Below, piece after piece: positions 34,201-49,200 of a DNA stretch of 64,000 bases; the stretch's first letter is position 1, and each line of letters starts with the position of its first letter. A model generated the notes under the pieces. That model was not told the origin of the DNA. It searched no databases and saw only the letters and a list, made by a program, of their open reading frames with translations. The translations under genes were made by a program, and so were the position numbers. The stretch is from Plazaster borealis (lineage: Eukaryota > Echinodermata > Asteroidea > Forcipulatida > Labidiasteridae): contig CM037467.1 of the NCBI GenBank assembly GCA_021014325.1, positions 3,410,001 through 3,474,000 on the forward strand, written 5' to 3'.

Positions 34201-37200
34201 AAGGTTCGACTTTTTAAGGTTTTTGTTATAAACTCACCTGGTCTTTGGAGCATGCGCAATCGCACACTGGTACTACTGTAATTTGAAGAGACTCCTTGAA
34301 AGCAGTTGGGCCTACAGAGAAACTATTACAAAAACAGAGAGAGGTTGTTTTTAAAGTTTTGTAAATTATACTCATAAGGACAGGATGTCAAAGATGTAAG
34401 TATATAATGCTTAAAAAACAATCACTTCTGATCTAAGATGAAGATAGGCAGAGTAATTTTGCCATTATTCATTATCGAAGTGATTGTCTTCAACTTGTAA
34501 CGCGCATCTATTTCCATTCTCGTCCAAAAATCAAGTCTTTTTAAACAACATACTATTAGCCCAAGGGGTTAACAGGTTAACAGAGAGCATTTTCCAAACC
34601 TCGGGCTCAGGCTCTGGTCCAGGCTGTAGTTGATGTTGAAGCACAGTGCAAAACACACACTGCGTAAAAATTGATGACTGAGCCGGAGCCTGAGCCGAGA
34701 CTTGGAAAAGGCCCTTAATCACTGTAAAAAAGGTACTTACGTATATTCTTTATCTGCCATACTACAGGTTTTATTTGTCATGGTGATGTCCAAAGTGAAA
34801 ATCACATTGTTGCCTAATTTCAGACTGCTGCACTCTTGCATGCCTTTATGTGGGACTCCATCCAAACATGTGGCTGTGTACGCAACGTCAACTAGGTCAG
34901 AGGATGCATCATCTTCAATTTTCACACCAGATGTGATATTCTTTGAGGGCAAAAAAGGGAAAAAAGTAAGTAAGAATCATTTTTTGTTGTTAAATAAAAA
35001 TAAAGGAATGTAACAGCAATTTGTCAATAAAAGAGGAAAATGTTCCAGACATAGAAAGACTTTGTACAGTGTTTTTCAATTTTCAATGGCACAGCTGAGA
35101 AATCAAAAATGAGGAAATCAGCTGAGAAGTTGCATGCCTGATAATATGCAAGATTCCTCAAATACCGTCATCTGAACTTTTTTTTGGAATCCCAGCCAAC
35201 ATTTGGTCTGATGTACTTAATCAACACTTGACTATAGTTTCTTATCTCCATACATTAAGATAGCTATGAGGTTTCAGGGTGATAAGCCATTGTCTACAAG
35301 TTCACCAATAGAGTAAAAAAAATGTCCAGACAAGTTTGTCATGTATAAATGTCATTCGACGTGAAGTGGTTAATCAGGGCCAAATTTCATGGCTCGTTTT
35401 ACTGTCGAATTCTGCACCTGCGATCACCATTCTTTGCTTACAGGGCAAGCACCGATTTTCTGCGCTAGCTGTGTAAGTGAAGAATGCCTAGAGTAGTAAC
35501 GTGGAGTACGCATGAGCACAAGAAAAAATTCTGTGATAACCTGTGAAATACGCTTTACGTAAGCGTGGAATTCCCTGCTTCCGTAAGTGCCGATTCTTTG
35601 CTTACAGTAAGCAGAGCCATAAAATTGGGCCCAGGTCACAACCTTCCAATATGCACGAAATTTGCACAATTTATTGCCGCCACTATTTCACCCTAAGGCT
35701 TAATAACATAGTCTTTTTCGAATCAACTAAAGTAAGAACTTAATTTGTAAACTCAGATGATCTCGTAGGCCACAACGGTCACAATTAATAACCACAATAA
35801 ATACTTACAAGGTACACTCCTTTAACGAGATCCACCACATTGGAAGAGTCTTCTGTCAAACGTTCAACTTTGCTCTCATGAAAGAACTGTGGTAAATCCT
35901 GAAATAAAGTTACATCAGCCAAAGAATAACATGGAGGACTTATTCCCACGGATTAAATAAGCAACAAGTTTTCTTCTTCATTTTGCAATGTTGATCCCTC
36001 TCCACAAGGCAGGTTCCGGCTTCCTTTTAGACAGATATTTTTTACTAATCAAGTCGGCCACAGCCGGGCTCCGACTGCCCCATTCCCTCCGGTCTGCCAT
36101 AAGGGCGGCAGGCTCGCTGACCGTCTCCGCTCCAGTATCTTCTTCAGTACCCCAACGAAGGATACAGCTTTCCAACCTCAACGTTTCCTGCCACGTTTTG
36201 GCTACCACAGAACCCTGATGCATCTCAAATGTCCAACCCCACAGTACAGACTGATTCCACAGCTTAATAATCTCAAAAGACTAACTAAGTTGTCCATTTC
36301 AGTTTGAAAATGTATGCAGTTCTTTTAAAAGTCCATACATTTATATTTGCTCAATTTCGATATTTATACTAAAAACTTAAAGGCACTGGACACGTTTGGT
36401 AGTAACTCAAAATATATATTAGCATAAAAACTTACTTGGTAACGAGCAACGGAGAGCTGTTGATAGTATAAAACATTGTGAGAAACGACTCCCTCTGAAG
36501 TAACGTAGTTTTTGAGAAAGAGGTAATTTCTCAGTAAAATATTTGAATCTGAGAAAGACTTCAGGCCTGAAGCCTTTCTCAGGCATATGAAAGCACACCA
36601 ATTTGTGCAACAAGGGTGTTTTTTCTTTCATTATTTTCTTGCAACTTCAATGACCAATTGAGCCCAAAATTATTTTATGCATATTTTGGGATACACTAAG
36701 TGAGAATACTGGTCTTTGACAATTACCAAACGTATCCATTGCCTTTAAGTAACAGTGATGTTGAATTTACTCCTAATAACTTACTGAGTAGTATACTATT
36801 GGATCTTTCCTATCCCCTGGCTCTTTGCCGATGGCAAAGATAGGCAGGATACTGTTTTCCTGCATCTTACCGCTGAGTTGACTAATGGAAGGATAGTCCT
36901 GTGTGAAACAAACAAATCAATCCAAATGAATAAATGAGAAAATAGGGTTTGATTGGAGTTTTGGCTGTTGGTCTTTGCAATAATATTGAAGTTGAGGTAG
37001 GCACTTGCTTTTATCTAGCCACGTCTTATGAAAAACAAATACATAAATCAAAATAATACAAATCAGCTAGTTTCAGTCATTGGTCTCTGCAGTAAGGTTG
37101 GAGTAGAAGTTGGCAATTGTTTCCATCTAGCCACATCTTGCATAAAACTAACAAATGAATCAAAGCCAATGTAGGCTTGATTGTGGTTTTGGCAATTGGT

Positions 37201-40200
37201 CTCTGCAGTAACAATGAAGTAGGAGTTGGCATTTACTTTCATTTTGCTACGCCTTGCAGTAAAATTTTGGTCAACATTGGGATGGTGTTTTTAACCACTT
37301 CACGTCGGATGGCGTATTGAGACACAAAATATAGTTGGACAGCTTACGGCGGACAATTTTTTAAAGGATTTTTCTCCAATTTTTGCTGGCATGCTGATGG
37401 GTTTTTATCCACCCAGACTTTCCATTGTGTAGCGTGTTGAGTACCATTATATGCTTTGTTTCACTCGTACACAACAACAGGTTCTGGAAAACTTGCCTTG
37501 TAAAATCCCTTTCCATGGGTTATTGTGTAACCCCCGATTCCAAACCTCTGTCCCATTGTTATAAAAAAGGGGCATACAAGAATGGACAGGCTACCAGCAT
37601 TGTTCATCATTATATTCAGCTCAATGAGAGGTAAGTCCAAGTGTTCCAAGATTCCAGCATACCATGGCAGAATTTCGGCCATGGCTCACGGCCGAGGTTC
37701 TGCAAATCACAGTGAGTGCCTACTAAATTTTCTCACACGACAACATCAAATCCCACAACTTCTTATGAGCATCTTTGTTGTCTTTCCTTTGTCAAGTCTG
37801 GGATTCATTGTGGCAACGATATTTTTAAAGGAAAATGTTTACTCAAGAAAATCCAAAAAGTTCCAGAAAATAATACCGCGAGTGGGCAAGGAACATTCTT
37901 TTTAAAATACTGATGCAAAGTGGTTAAGAAAGCTTACCTGTTGACTGGATGCAGAGTATTCATTGGTCACACTGTCCATATGGCACTGTCCATCATTTAG
38001 CTTCACAATTCCTGCAAGCTGTCACATACAAAATAACACAATAAATCTTTGAACTTTCAAAATCAATCTTAAATAAAATGTTTGAAATAATGGTCTTTGG
38101 TTTGGTCATTACATATCACAACACTACTGTTTGGTTCTTTAAAAAAGTATTCAACAAAAATGATATAGTGTCTGTTTGTGTGGGGAGTGACATACTTGTC
38201 GCTGTCTGTGACAGTTTCGCTTTAGCCATTTTGACAATTCTCCCTGACAGTCCATCTTCTTAACTTCTCCAAATCCGCCTTGTTTGGCAGTCTTTGATAT
38301 TGGCTCTTAAATGTCAACGTCATAACCACAACATTATTATTATTTTTTTGTGTTCACCTTTGTTCTAAATATTAACACAACATCAAGCTTTAGGTTGTAC
38401 ATAAATTAACTATTCTGTAATCTTGTTATCCCCTTTGATTTATTGTAGAAGTTTGAAAGACACCAGTCTAATTTAGAACTAATCCTTGACTGGGATCCCA
38501 TGTAGGTGAAAACCTGAAGGCTGTATGCATGTACAAGACATGTTCCTTGAAATATATTATCACCTTTCCATCACCAGCAATGTGGAATGGTGCATCAGTG
38601 GAATAAAGAAGCATGTGCCTTGCTCTGTCTCTCCACCCAATTTGCTCCTGGAAAATAAAATGTCATTATCAAAAAATTAATCTAAGCGGTAATGTCTTTA
38701 TATAAATATTCAAAACGGACAAATCCCATTGAAATTCTTGCACTTGCACTTTAACCCTTTAGAGACAATAGCAGCCGCAAGCAGATTGTACCGAAATGCC
38801 CATAGCGGGCACAAACGGCTGCAAGATTTGACCTACTTTCGCTCAAACAAGAGGGTCAGAGAAAACGTATCAGACCGAATTGACATTTCCCAAGGTGAGA
38901 TGCGGTTGGTGCCCTTTGTCACTTCACTAAACGTGGATGGATTTGACGTTCTTGTAAAAATACTGAGCCAGTTTTTGCTGTTTTCTGAGCAAAAAGACAC
39001 TGTATTCAGCTGAAACTTTCACATGTGACTTTTATCGTATCTTTCTTTATAATTTTGCCTACGCATTACGTTGACAAAAACCAATCTATGACCCTACCTT
39101 TAAGAAAAAAAAGGAACTGTAGCACAAACACAATTATGCTCTCCAGAATAAGGCCATCAGTCAAATACCAAATCACATGTTCCATCAGTGGAGACTGAAG
39201 AGTATCCTGCTTATTTTTGCTCAGCAGAAATTTGTCAAGTAATATTTTCTGCTTAAACGGCTCTACGAAATTTGACCTGCGCCCAATTTCATAAAGGCAT
39301 GCTAACCGTCCGGTGCTTACTGCATGAATGACGTAACAATGCAAATCCATGGTGAACGCGCAAGCTGGCTGCCTAATTTTCTTGCTAACCTGTGAAATAC
39401 GCTTACGCTTAAGCAAAGTTTGCTGCTATAGTTAGCACAAAAACTTGATTACTGTTAAGCAGCGCTATGAAATTTACCCCTGGTGTATTTACAAGCCTTT
39501 AAGTGCGAACGTCTGATGTCTAGACTATCTCTTACCTTGCATACTGTAGCTTGCATTAAAGCATCCAGTCCACCTTCTGGACTATCAAGATTCCCTGAAG
39601 CACGCACTTTGTTAATTTCCTCCTAAAAATATACAACCAAATATTTTAGTGTTAGTAGAGAGAAAATCATAAGAATAAGATCCAAAATATCTGACACAAG
39701 TGAAGTATTCCTAATAGAAAAGGATCACCTGACTGATTAGATTAATTGATTTGAGTTTAAAAAATATTTAACCCTCCTACTGTCTGACCATTCAATATCA
39801 TCCACTGTGGTTTTGATTGATAGATAAAATATACCAGCCTGCAATATGATATCATGTGGTGAATTCATCTACCAGGTACATACCAGGCCTGGAATTTCAT
39901 CTTTGAGAGGGCAAGGCAATTTTCATTTCGCAAAGGGCACTTCCATTGGAAAATCTTAAAGTCTATGGGAAAATTTTGAAGGGGCACAAAGGCAAAGACC
40001 AGGGGCAACAGAGGCCATGGCCTCCGTAGCATCCGTGTAATTCCAGGCCTGACATAATACACAGACAAACCTCCAACTACTACAATATCATTCACTGTGA
40101 ATGAATGATAGATAAACTACATGCCAGCCTGTAATATGATGTCATGTGGTGATTGCAATTACATGTATATAGCACACACAAGCACACAGTTCACAACCAG

Positions 40201-43200
40201 TGCAGTTAAATGATTTCTAATGGGTTGGAAAATGTAAGCAAGTTTTGAAACACATTAAAGACAATTGTACTCTTTGAAGAAATACAGCACTGCTGCTAGT
40301 ACACTTTTGACAAATATTTCAATAAAACCTAGAAAAACTTTCATACTAAAATCCATACTTACAGAGAAGCGACTAGTTTCTGATGTAAGAGGAAGAACAT
40401 TTCTAAACCCGAATGGTGGTTGACAACCATCACATGGAGCCATTAACCTGCATAGCAAAAAATAAAAGAAAGAAATGTTGAACAAGCTTGTAAAGTTCCA
40501 TAATTTAGTTTCTATTGAGTTATTTTGAGGGGGTATTTTACTTTATGTGCCCTGACTGGACTACACATATGAGGGTGTGGGGGTTATCCTACATCGATGT
40601 GTGATAAGCGTCATATGCTCAGTACTTTCCGAGTCCAGAGGAAAAGTCCACAGGCATACTACTTAGGTGAAATTCAAACCAACCACTCCTACATTCGAGA
40701 GAAGATGTGTTAATCACTTGACAACCGAGCGTGCCCCAAAATTACCCAGACAAGAATTTTCTTGACTGTTACAGCCTTACTTAAGTATTAATAAACAAAA
40801 AATTGTATTCCTTTAAATTGATTATATTGTCTGTTGAAATTTCCCTTGCAATGGAAAGAGATGATATGTACAATGTATGTGGAAGGCTTACTCTGATTCT
40901 CTGATGTCTACATATGGCATTTTAACCTTGTCCACAAAAGCACCGTATCCCAGCCGGAAGTCTTTGGTGATGTTCCCCATAACCTTGGCTGCAGAGATGA
41001 GATAAAAACAATGTCAACAATTCTCATTAAAGTTAATGATGCTCAAGATTCAAGGTGACAAAAACAGCCAGGACTGAAATACTTGCTCCTGATTATTAAC
41101 AAATTATTCAAGAGCAGCCACATTATTTTCATTATGCAAATCAACACAACCTGAAATATGCACATTATGTACCCTTGACCCACATAGTCTGGCCCCTATG
41201 TCAGATGCAATCAGCCGCACATCAATATATGTGATACCCTCTGGGAGCATGACAAAATGGCTGCCGTTGGGAAATATTTGAAATGTTTGGAATGCAAGTT
41301 TTGATGAGGCTTGGTGATTATGAGGCTGGAACTAGAAATAACAGATGTTGAAGTCAAGTTACAGCATAGGTTTTATTGGCACTCAGCAGAGTGTCCTCAA
41401 CTGCAAACTTTTAAGTCAATCCTAAGTACCTAAACTAGTCTTTCTTATAAAAAAACACCTCTAAGCTACAAACAACTGTACGTACATGTACATGTAGTAC
41501 GTACGTACATCATGTAGTACTTGTACTTGTTTGCATACTGAATTTTTGTTGTTTACACTACATGTACTTCTGAACCATGTTTTATAATAATCATGATAAG
41601 TTTATTTATTGATGGTCACCTCAAAGACGATGTTACATGTACCATCAAACAACATTTAAGCCTTTTTTTCTGTGGAAATGGACTCTACCCAAGCCTAGTT
41701 TGTATTTTGTTTACTCATATATCTTCAATGCCATCTTTACAAGTCTTAAAGGCAGGGTATACTTTTGGTAATTGTCAAAGACCAGTATCCTCAGTTGGTG
41801 TATCCCAACATATTCATAAAATAACAAACCGGTGAAAACTTGGGTTCAATTGGTTATCGAAGTTGCAAGAAAATAATGAAAGAAACAAACACCATTGTTG
41901 CATAGATTCTCAGATGCCTGAGACCTGAAGCCTTTCTCAGATTCAAATTCTCTGGTAAAAATTACCTCTTTCTCTAAAACTACATTACTTCAAAGGGGGT
42001 CGTTTCTCACAATGTCTTATAATATCAACAGCTCTCAAGTGCTCTTTACCAAGTAAGTTTTTATGGTCATTAATTTTTGGAGTAACTACCAAAGGTATAC
42101 CCTCCCTTTAACTGTGATGTCATTTTTTTTGTAATGAATATACTCACCTAGTTCATCACCAAGACTTCTTAAGCTGTCTAAATCATTGGCCATGGACTGG
42201 GACAGGTCCATAACATAATACAAATCCACAGGAAAATCCTCCGCCTGCCGGATGTTCAGTTGAACCTGTGTTGGCTCACCTGCAACAACAAAATACACAT
42301 TTGATTTCAAAAAACTATTTCATAAAGCACACTGCAGTTGTAATTGCACTGAAAATGGAATATAGATCTGCATTGACGTCATCCAGCCGCCATCGTAGAA
42401 GTAAACCAATGGTGAAACAATAGAAATGCACAGATTTGTACACGCGGTGCACAGGATCAGCCAATGAACAACCTCCTTTTGACCTCTAGGTTAGGGCACC
42501 CTGCTCAAATAGCACCATGTATAAGGTCTATTTAGAGGCCTCCATGCCCCATAGTGTCATTGCCATAGTGTACTTTCAAATGTGTTACTGTTAAGTTGAC
42601 ATTACAATTTTTCTCATTGAGGTTCACTTTATAGACCGTGCAAGTCTCGCACATATTGGGACATTTGTTGGGACCACTTTGGTCTCACGTACGTTGCTTT
42701 AATGCGTGACGGATACAAACCTGCACACTTTAACAGGTCCCAATGTTAATATACAAGGGCAGTCTATTAAAGTAAAACTCAGGCAGAATCTGCTTCACTC
42801 TTAATTTAATATACACACGGACATCAAGGCTCGAAACTTACACTGAAAGTGGACTGCAGGCCCGAGGCCAGTGATTTTAGTGTTGGGCAAGTAAACTCAT
42901 GACTGGGCAAGTCCGGCGGTGTTTTTGTTAAAATGTTGACTTCCAGTCTGACAAATTTCTTTCAATTCTGTTGAGTGTTGAAGAATACTTACCCATAATA
43001 CAAATGAGATAAATCTTCTGTGTTAAACTCCCTCAATTGTTAAACTGTGTATGTTGGTTTTTTTTTCCCATTTCTGGTCCAGTAAACATTTTGAGCAACA
43101 AGCCCTGCGGTCTGGTGGATTTTCCCCCAAAATTCAAGCCCTGGACACGTATGTACATAGATAAAGGACAAAACTAGATTTAAAAAGTGAACAACTAAAC

Positions 43201-46200
43201 AAAATTCCTAAAAAATGTAGAATCCTTTTGGATGAAAATGTTTTAGTTGTGTATGATTTACGACATTTGTGTAAAAAAAAATATATGTAAGTTTACATGT
43301 ACATGGAATTTTATTTAACATGAATACTGTAAAATGTACACAATAAACTTCCTGTTCTGCTATTATTAAATTGTCCCCGATTGTTTTCATAAATAAAGAA
43401 AAAGATATTCATATGAAAACCTTCCATCACACTTGCCCAGAGGAAAATCTTTAGAACGACCCCAATCAGTCTTATGTGACAAAGGGTTACCAAGGTCAGT
43501 TGACAACACAGTGCACCAGCCATCAATTCAAAAGCTCCATTATTCGTGGATTCTATAAAAGTGCCGACAGGCAAAACCTTATGAAACCTCTTGGTATTTA
43601 CTGGGCTTTTACCCTAGGTTTCAGTGGCATGGTAATAATGGTGTCTATATCACACATGGCGACAGTCTGTAGGCTTGAGCAGCACTTGAATTGTCTTTCT
43701 TTTTAAAGGGATTGTATACGTTTGGTAATTGGAACCCACTGTTTGTTTCAATCCTACATAGTTGTAGATATACACCATAAAAACTAACCTGTGAACATTT
43801 CATTTCAAAAGGTGGTAGCATTTTTGAGATATTGCCGGAAATCTGGAGCGGTTATGTCCACGCAGTTGGAATACACAATCTGAGAAACGTTACTGCAGAA
43901 ATGCTTCTCAGATTCAAATTTTCGGGGGATAAAAAGTGATATCTTTTTCCATAACCGCAATACTTTGGAGTGAAAAGTTTCTCAAAATGCATTATACCAT
44001 GATTATACTATCCAAAGCTGCTGTACTTCTTACCAAGTAAGTTTTTATTGCCATTAATGTTCAGAGTCATTACCAAACATGTACAGACCCTTTAATTAAT
44101 GAACACGGAAATCTTGTTGGCTTATGGTTGTCATTGTTGATCATCTGCCAGGCAGAGATGAAATGGTTGCCTTAAATAAACTTTTGTCCTCAAAAACTAC
44201 TTGTACATGTACGGCTGGAGCAATACTGGAATTTTCTTTCTTTTTTAATAATGAACACGGAAATCTCGTTGATTTATTGTTTGTTGATGTTGATCATCTG
44301 CCAGGCAGAAATGAAACTGTTGCCTTGAATAAACTTTTGTTCTAAAACAATACATGTATGTATTTTTTAATTTTGAAAAGGGTTATTGAAACTGCTAGAC
44401 TTACAGAAATATCATAATGACCCCCTTGCACCAACGGCGTACGTATGACTGCCGCATTTGCCATTTTGGGAGTCAACACAAAAGTGTACAGATGCTGCGT
44501 CGCCTACAATGTGCACTTTACTGTATAACACATGGGGACATTGACTCCCAAAATGGCGCAACCAAGTTTGTGATGATGACATCAGGTGAATTGGGTCAAT
44601 AAACATGCCTATTCATTCCCTGTGTTTGCTTTCTCACCCCCACCCCCTGTTTTGTGGAGGGGGAGAGAAGGGCTGATCTACAATTTAGAATTATCAACAC
44701 AAATATGGCAGCATTGGATAACATTGGACAAATAAACAATATTCTTAAAGTAAAATTCATAAATGCTAGAGATGTTGATACAGATGCAGATGTATACACC
44801 AATATAATAAACAGATTAGTTCAAGAGAAATCAATATTTTTGGGAAGTACTCAAATATCACCTGAGCCAAACAGGTTTATTCTTTCTGTAAGAAACTGCT
44901 TGAGTTACGGAAGAGCAGTATATCAAGTATATTCTGCTGTAAGTATACCCCCCACCCGAGTATACACTATTATTATTAGAGCAGTCTTTTTTTTTCTTTG
45001 TACAATGAAAAGCAGTATGTTTGACACAAAGATAACAGCATGATAAAAAAACCTGATTACAATTCAACCGAGACCGAGAATAAAATCATAGATGAAACTT
45101 TTTAGTTGAAAAATAAAAAGGAAAGTACACAAAACTAACTTCATACAGTGTTATTAATTTTTCCTTGGCAAAGAAAAACAAAATGCAAAATTACTGAGAA
45201 GCTGACTGCCATTAAAATAAAGACTACCAGAGAGATTGCCTTTGCTATAAAAAAAACACGGTCCACAATTTTATAGAAACCAAATTTTTGACTCCACAAA
45301 ATTACGAATCGCGTTAGTTCACAAAGTAAAAGGAAAACCACACAATTTTGAGGGATATTTGTGTGAATCATTATTAAAACATCTTTCCAACCATATTCAA
45401 TTCATAACAAACACTTTTTATAGCCCAAAGCGCCTAATTCAAAGGCAATGTGTTTGTGCCTGAAAATATTTGTAGTACTAGTCAGTTGTTCTTCCCTCCT
45501 GCAATAAAAATGTTGACATCCTTTGTTTTTCACACCAAGTGGTTTCCTGAAAACAAGGTCTTTCCCATTTAAACACCTATTATATTGTGTAGTGGTTTTG
45601 AGGGATTTGTGGCTTATAATTGCTTCAGTACCTTGCAACTAGAAGTACCAGTCTAAACAACCTTACAAGCATTTCCTATGCACCCCATTTGTTAGATGCT
45701 TGGATGTGATGATACCTCCTGGAAAAAGAACAATTGTTAACATTTTGATAGTATTTTAACAGTTTGTCATACCTGGTCTCATATGTAATTTTATCTTTTG
45801 TGGGTTCACTTGTACGATTTCCCCTGAGTCTCCTGCATCACTGAGTGGCCTGGCCTGGAAAACAGAGGGACGTGACAGTGAATTTGTTAATTTTTGAAAA
45901 TTAGGTGATGAGCTGAGAAGTTCATAATCATCATCAGCCTGTGTTCATCCTTTGTTGGATGAAGCCCTCCTTCTTTTACTTGTCATTCTACTTCATCATG
46001 CCATGTTTAAAGGGTCTGTACACGTTTGGTAATTGGAACCCACTGTTTGTTTCAATCCTATAAAGTTGTAAAAAAGTTATAAACCTGTGAAAATTTCATT
46101 TCAAAAGGTGGTAGATATTGCCAAAAATCTGGAGCAGTTTTGTCCACGCAGGAAGATTAATCTGCATTGGAATACACACTCTGAGAAGCGTTACGGCCGA

Positions 46201-49200
46201 GTCAAATTTTGGGGGATAAAAGGTGATATCTTTTTTCTTAACCGCAGTACTTCAAAGTGAAAAGTTTCTCAAAATTCATTTAACTATCCAAAGCTGCTAT
46301 ACTTCTATCCAAGCAGGTTTTTGTTGCCATTAATTTTCAGAGTCATTACCAAACATGTACGATACCTTTAAATATGTGGTGATTTCATTTCTCCAGTAAT
46401 AGGTGTTAGTACAGAATTCCCTGGGCCCAATTTCATAAAGCTGTAAAGCAGAAATTACTGCTTAGCAAATTTCTTTGCTTAGCAAAAAGCTGAGTGGCGC
46501 ACCAGTCTCAACAATGTAAACTTTATGGCATTTTAGCTGGTGATCTGTTTCTGCTAAGCATAATTTGTCATAGCATAATTTGTCAGGCCCCAATCATCGA
46601 GTTGCTTAACAGGAAGAAACAAATTCTGCTTCACAGAATTAGGCAGGGAACCAGGCATAAAACAAATTGTTACACTGCATTTTGGCTGGTAGCCTGTTTC
46701 TGCTAAGCAAAGTTTTTTCAAATTTGTTTGTATCAAAAAAGCACTGCATGCAAAATGCTCTGTGAAAAGCTGAATAAAATGCATCTTGGCCGAATTCTTT
46801 CTTTTGCACAAGTTCATGACTGTACAAATCATGACTGTACACCTTGTAGACGGTATTGTTGCTTCTTCATGCATGAGATGCAGTGCATTAAACCATTACC
46901 TCTTCAATGACCTGTAGGTTGGTGGGGAAGTTGAGATCCTTGCCTTTGCAGCCTCTCCGCTTGAGGTTCTCAGGAAGATCGCATCTTGAGTATAATTCAT
47001 CAAAATCCTTGGGAGAAAATCAATTGAGGTTCATTAATTTTGAAAGATGAGCAAGAAGAGCTTTCTTGTTAAACAACAAAATTCAACCATTTTTCTTTTT
47101 CTTAATCTTAGACCTATATTCATCTGAATCCTAAAGAAGAATGTTTTTAATATTTTAAATTCCAAGACATTTTTCTTGGATTGTTGATGTTACATGTACG
47201 CCTTGAAGAATGAGCACATTATATTCTCTCATTTTACATTTGAATTAAAACTTTTTGTTCTGGCTGAGTTACTAGCAAATGCTGTGACTCATCGTGAACT
47301 GTACAGTATGTTTCTGAAAACGACCCAAAATGAAACTTAAAATATATTATAACCTCCAGATAAAATACATATTTAATAGAAAGTGTTTATACATACATTG
47401 TCTGGGACAGAAAGCCAAAAAGCATAAACGTGGCACATTCCAAACTGTGTTTATTTTACTCTAAGAAAAGGGCATCACTTTTCAGTAAAATAGTCTTTGC
47501 TATTACAATATCATGAGCTTCCAACACAAATGAAATTCAACACCCTCTGTGTACATGTACATTACTGTACGATGTATGTATTACTTGACAACCCATAAAA
47601 CGCTGGGCTGGTAATATAATATTCTATCAAGTCATTTGTTACACACCACATGAATCATCAGATTAGAGACTCCTTCATGCACATGTAGGGGGACAACATA
47701 CATTGTACATAATGCATGATGCTTTATGTACAATCATGCACCTGGTATGTTTTTGCATTTTGAACCTTTAACCTTTGTGCACACAAGGGGGTATTATCAC
47801 TCATCCAGTCTGACCGAATTTATTCACGACCAAAGCAATGTTGAAATAGCTTTATAATACTTGAATGTGAATTTGACAGGGTGTATTTATGTGTGGTTTA
47901 GTGCAGAAGCCTTACCACATCCTGCCTAACAAAAACAATGGCAATAAGGACATTGAGTTTTAAAGCTGCCAACATTGGCAATTGTCACTAAGAGACCAGT
48001 ATCACTTTGGGTTACCTAATGTATGCATGAAAAACCTGTGAAAGTTCAAACTCAATAGGTCATCTGAATCACAAGAAAATAGTGAAAACCCAACACTGTT
48101 TTCAAACATCAGATTTTGGACCCCCGAGATCAAAAGTAGTTTGTTCATTTTGTTATACCAACATTCATACACTATTACCATGTAAGGCGAGTACATTATG
48201 TAGGGAAAATCTATGAACATATTTTCAATCTTTGATGTTAATGCAAACCCTTTAAAGGTAGGGTAATAGATATGTACGTACTCCAACAATTAATTACCAT
48301 AAAAACTTAATTGGTGAGAAGCACTGCAGCTGTTGATAGTATTTAAACTATTTTGAGTAAGGTTTCCCGTCAAAGTAATATGGTTTGGTTAATTTGTCAC
48401 CCCAAAACATTTGAATCTGAGAAATGAATCATACATGCATGAATCCTTTCTCAGATTTGAGGGTTTGTGTCCGCTCATGAATGCTGCAGCCAGAGATACA
48501 GTTGGTACCCGCTGTCACCTTGCTAAACAGGGATGGATTCGACGTTTGTTTGAAAATACCGTGACAGTTTTTTGCTGTTTGCTCAGCAAGTAGACACTGT
48601 ATTCAGCTGAAACTTTTACATGTGACATTTATTGTATCGTTCTTTATAATTTTGCCTATAAATCAGCATTACAAATTTACATTGACAAAAACAAAAACCT
48701 ATGACCCTACCTTTAAGGACAGTTAATGGAATTTATAGTGCACACAAAAGGAAATACGGAACGGAATTCACACGTTGTTGACAATGAAAGTTGCCCTTAA
48801 TGTTTTTCCCATTGTTCGAAAAGTAAAATTTAGGAAGGGGTGGGGTGGGGTTTCAGGGTGTTGGGGTGTTTGCTTGATAAAGACATTGTCTGATTCATTA
48901 GAGACATTGTCTGATTCATTTGACTGATTCAACTTTCTACAATTCTACACAGTTTAACATATAAAAACTGTTTTTGTTTGAACACTAAGAGAAGATTTGT
49001 CTCATTTGTTTTAAGGATAAGAGTACTTCCATACCCAACAGAACTGAAAGATATTTGTCAAACTCAAAGTCTGAAAAAACACAAGACTACCGGAATCGTC
49101 CGGTTGTGAGTTTACCGGCCTGAAGTCCAGTGTTAATCTCAAGCACTGAAGGAAACAAAATCACATAATTCAAATCACCCCAATATTTGACTTAGCACGA

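Noticed and set aside
34238..34310. Integrin exon 14 acceptor taken at the closer TAG before GCCCAACTG
   Set aside because: It breaks the phase from exon 13; the acceptor 13 nt upstream (exon starts 34322) keeps the frame and the conserved FSVGP segment.
35978..36223. GC-richer open frames on both strands in integrin intron 11
   Set aside because: No domain recognised and both strands are open together, which reflects composition; possibly an old element fragment.
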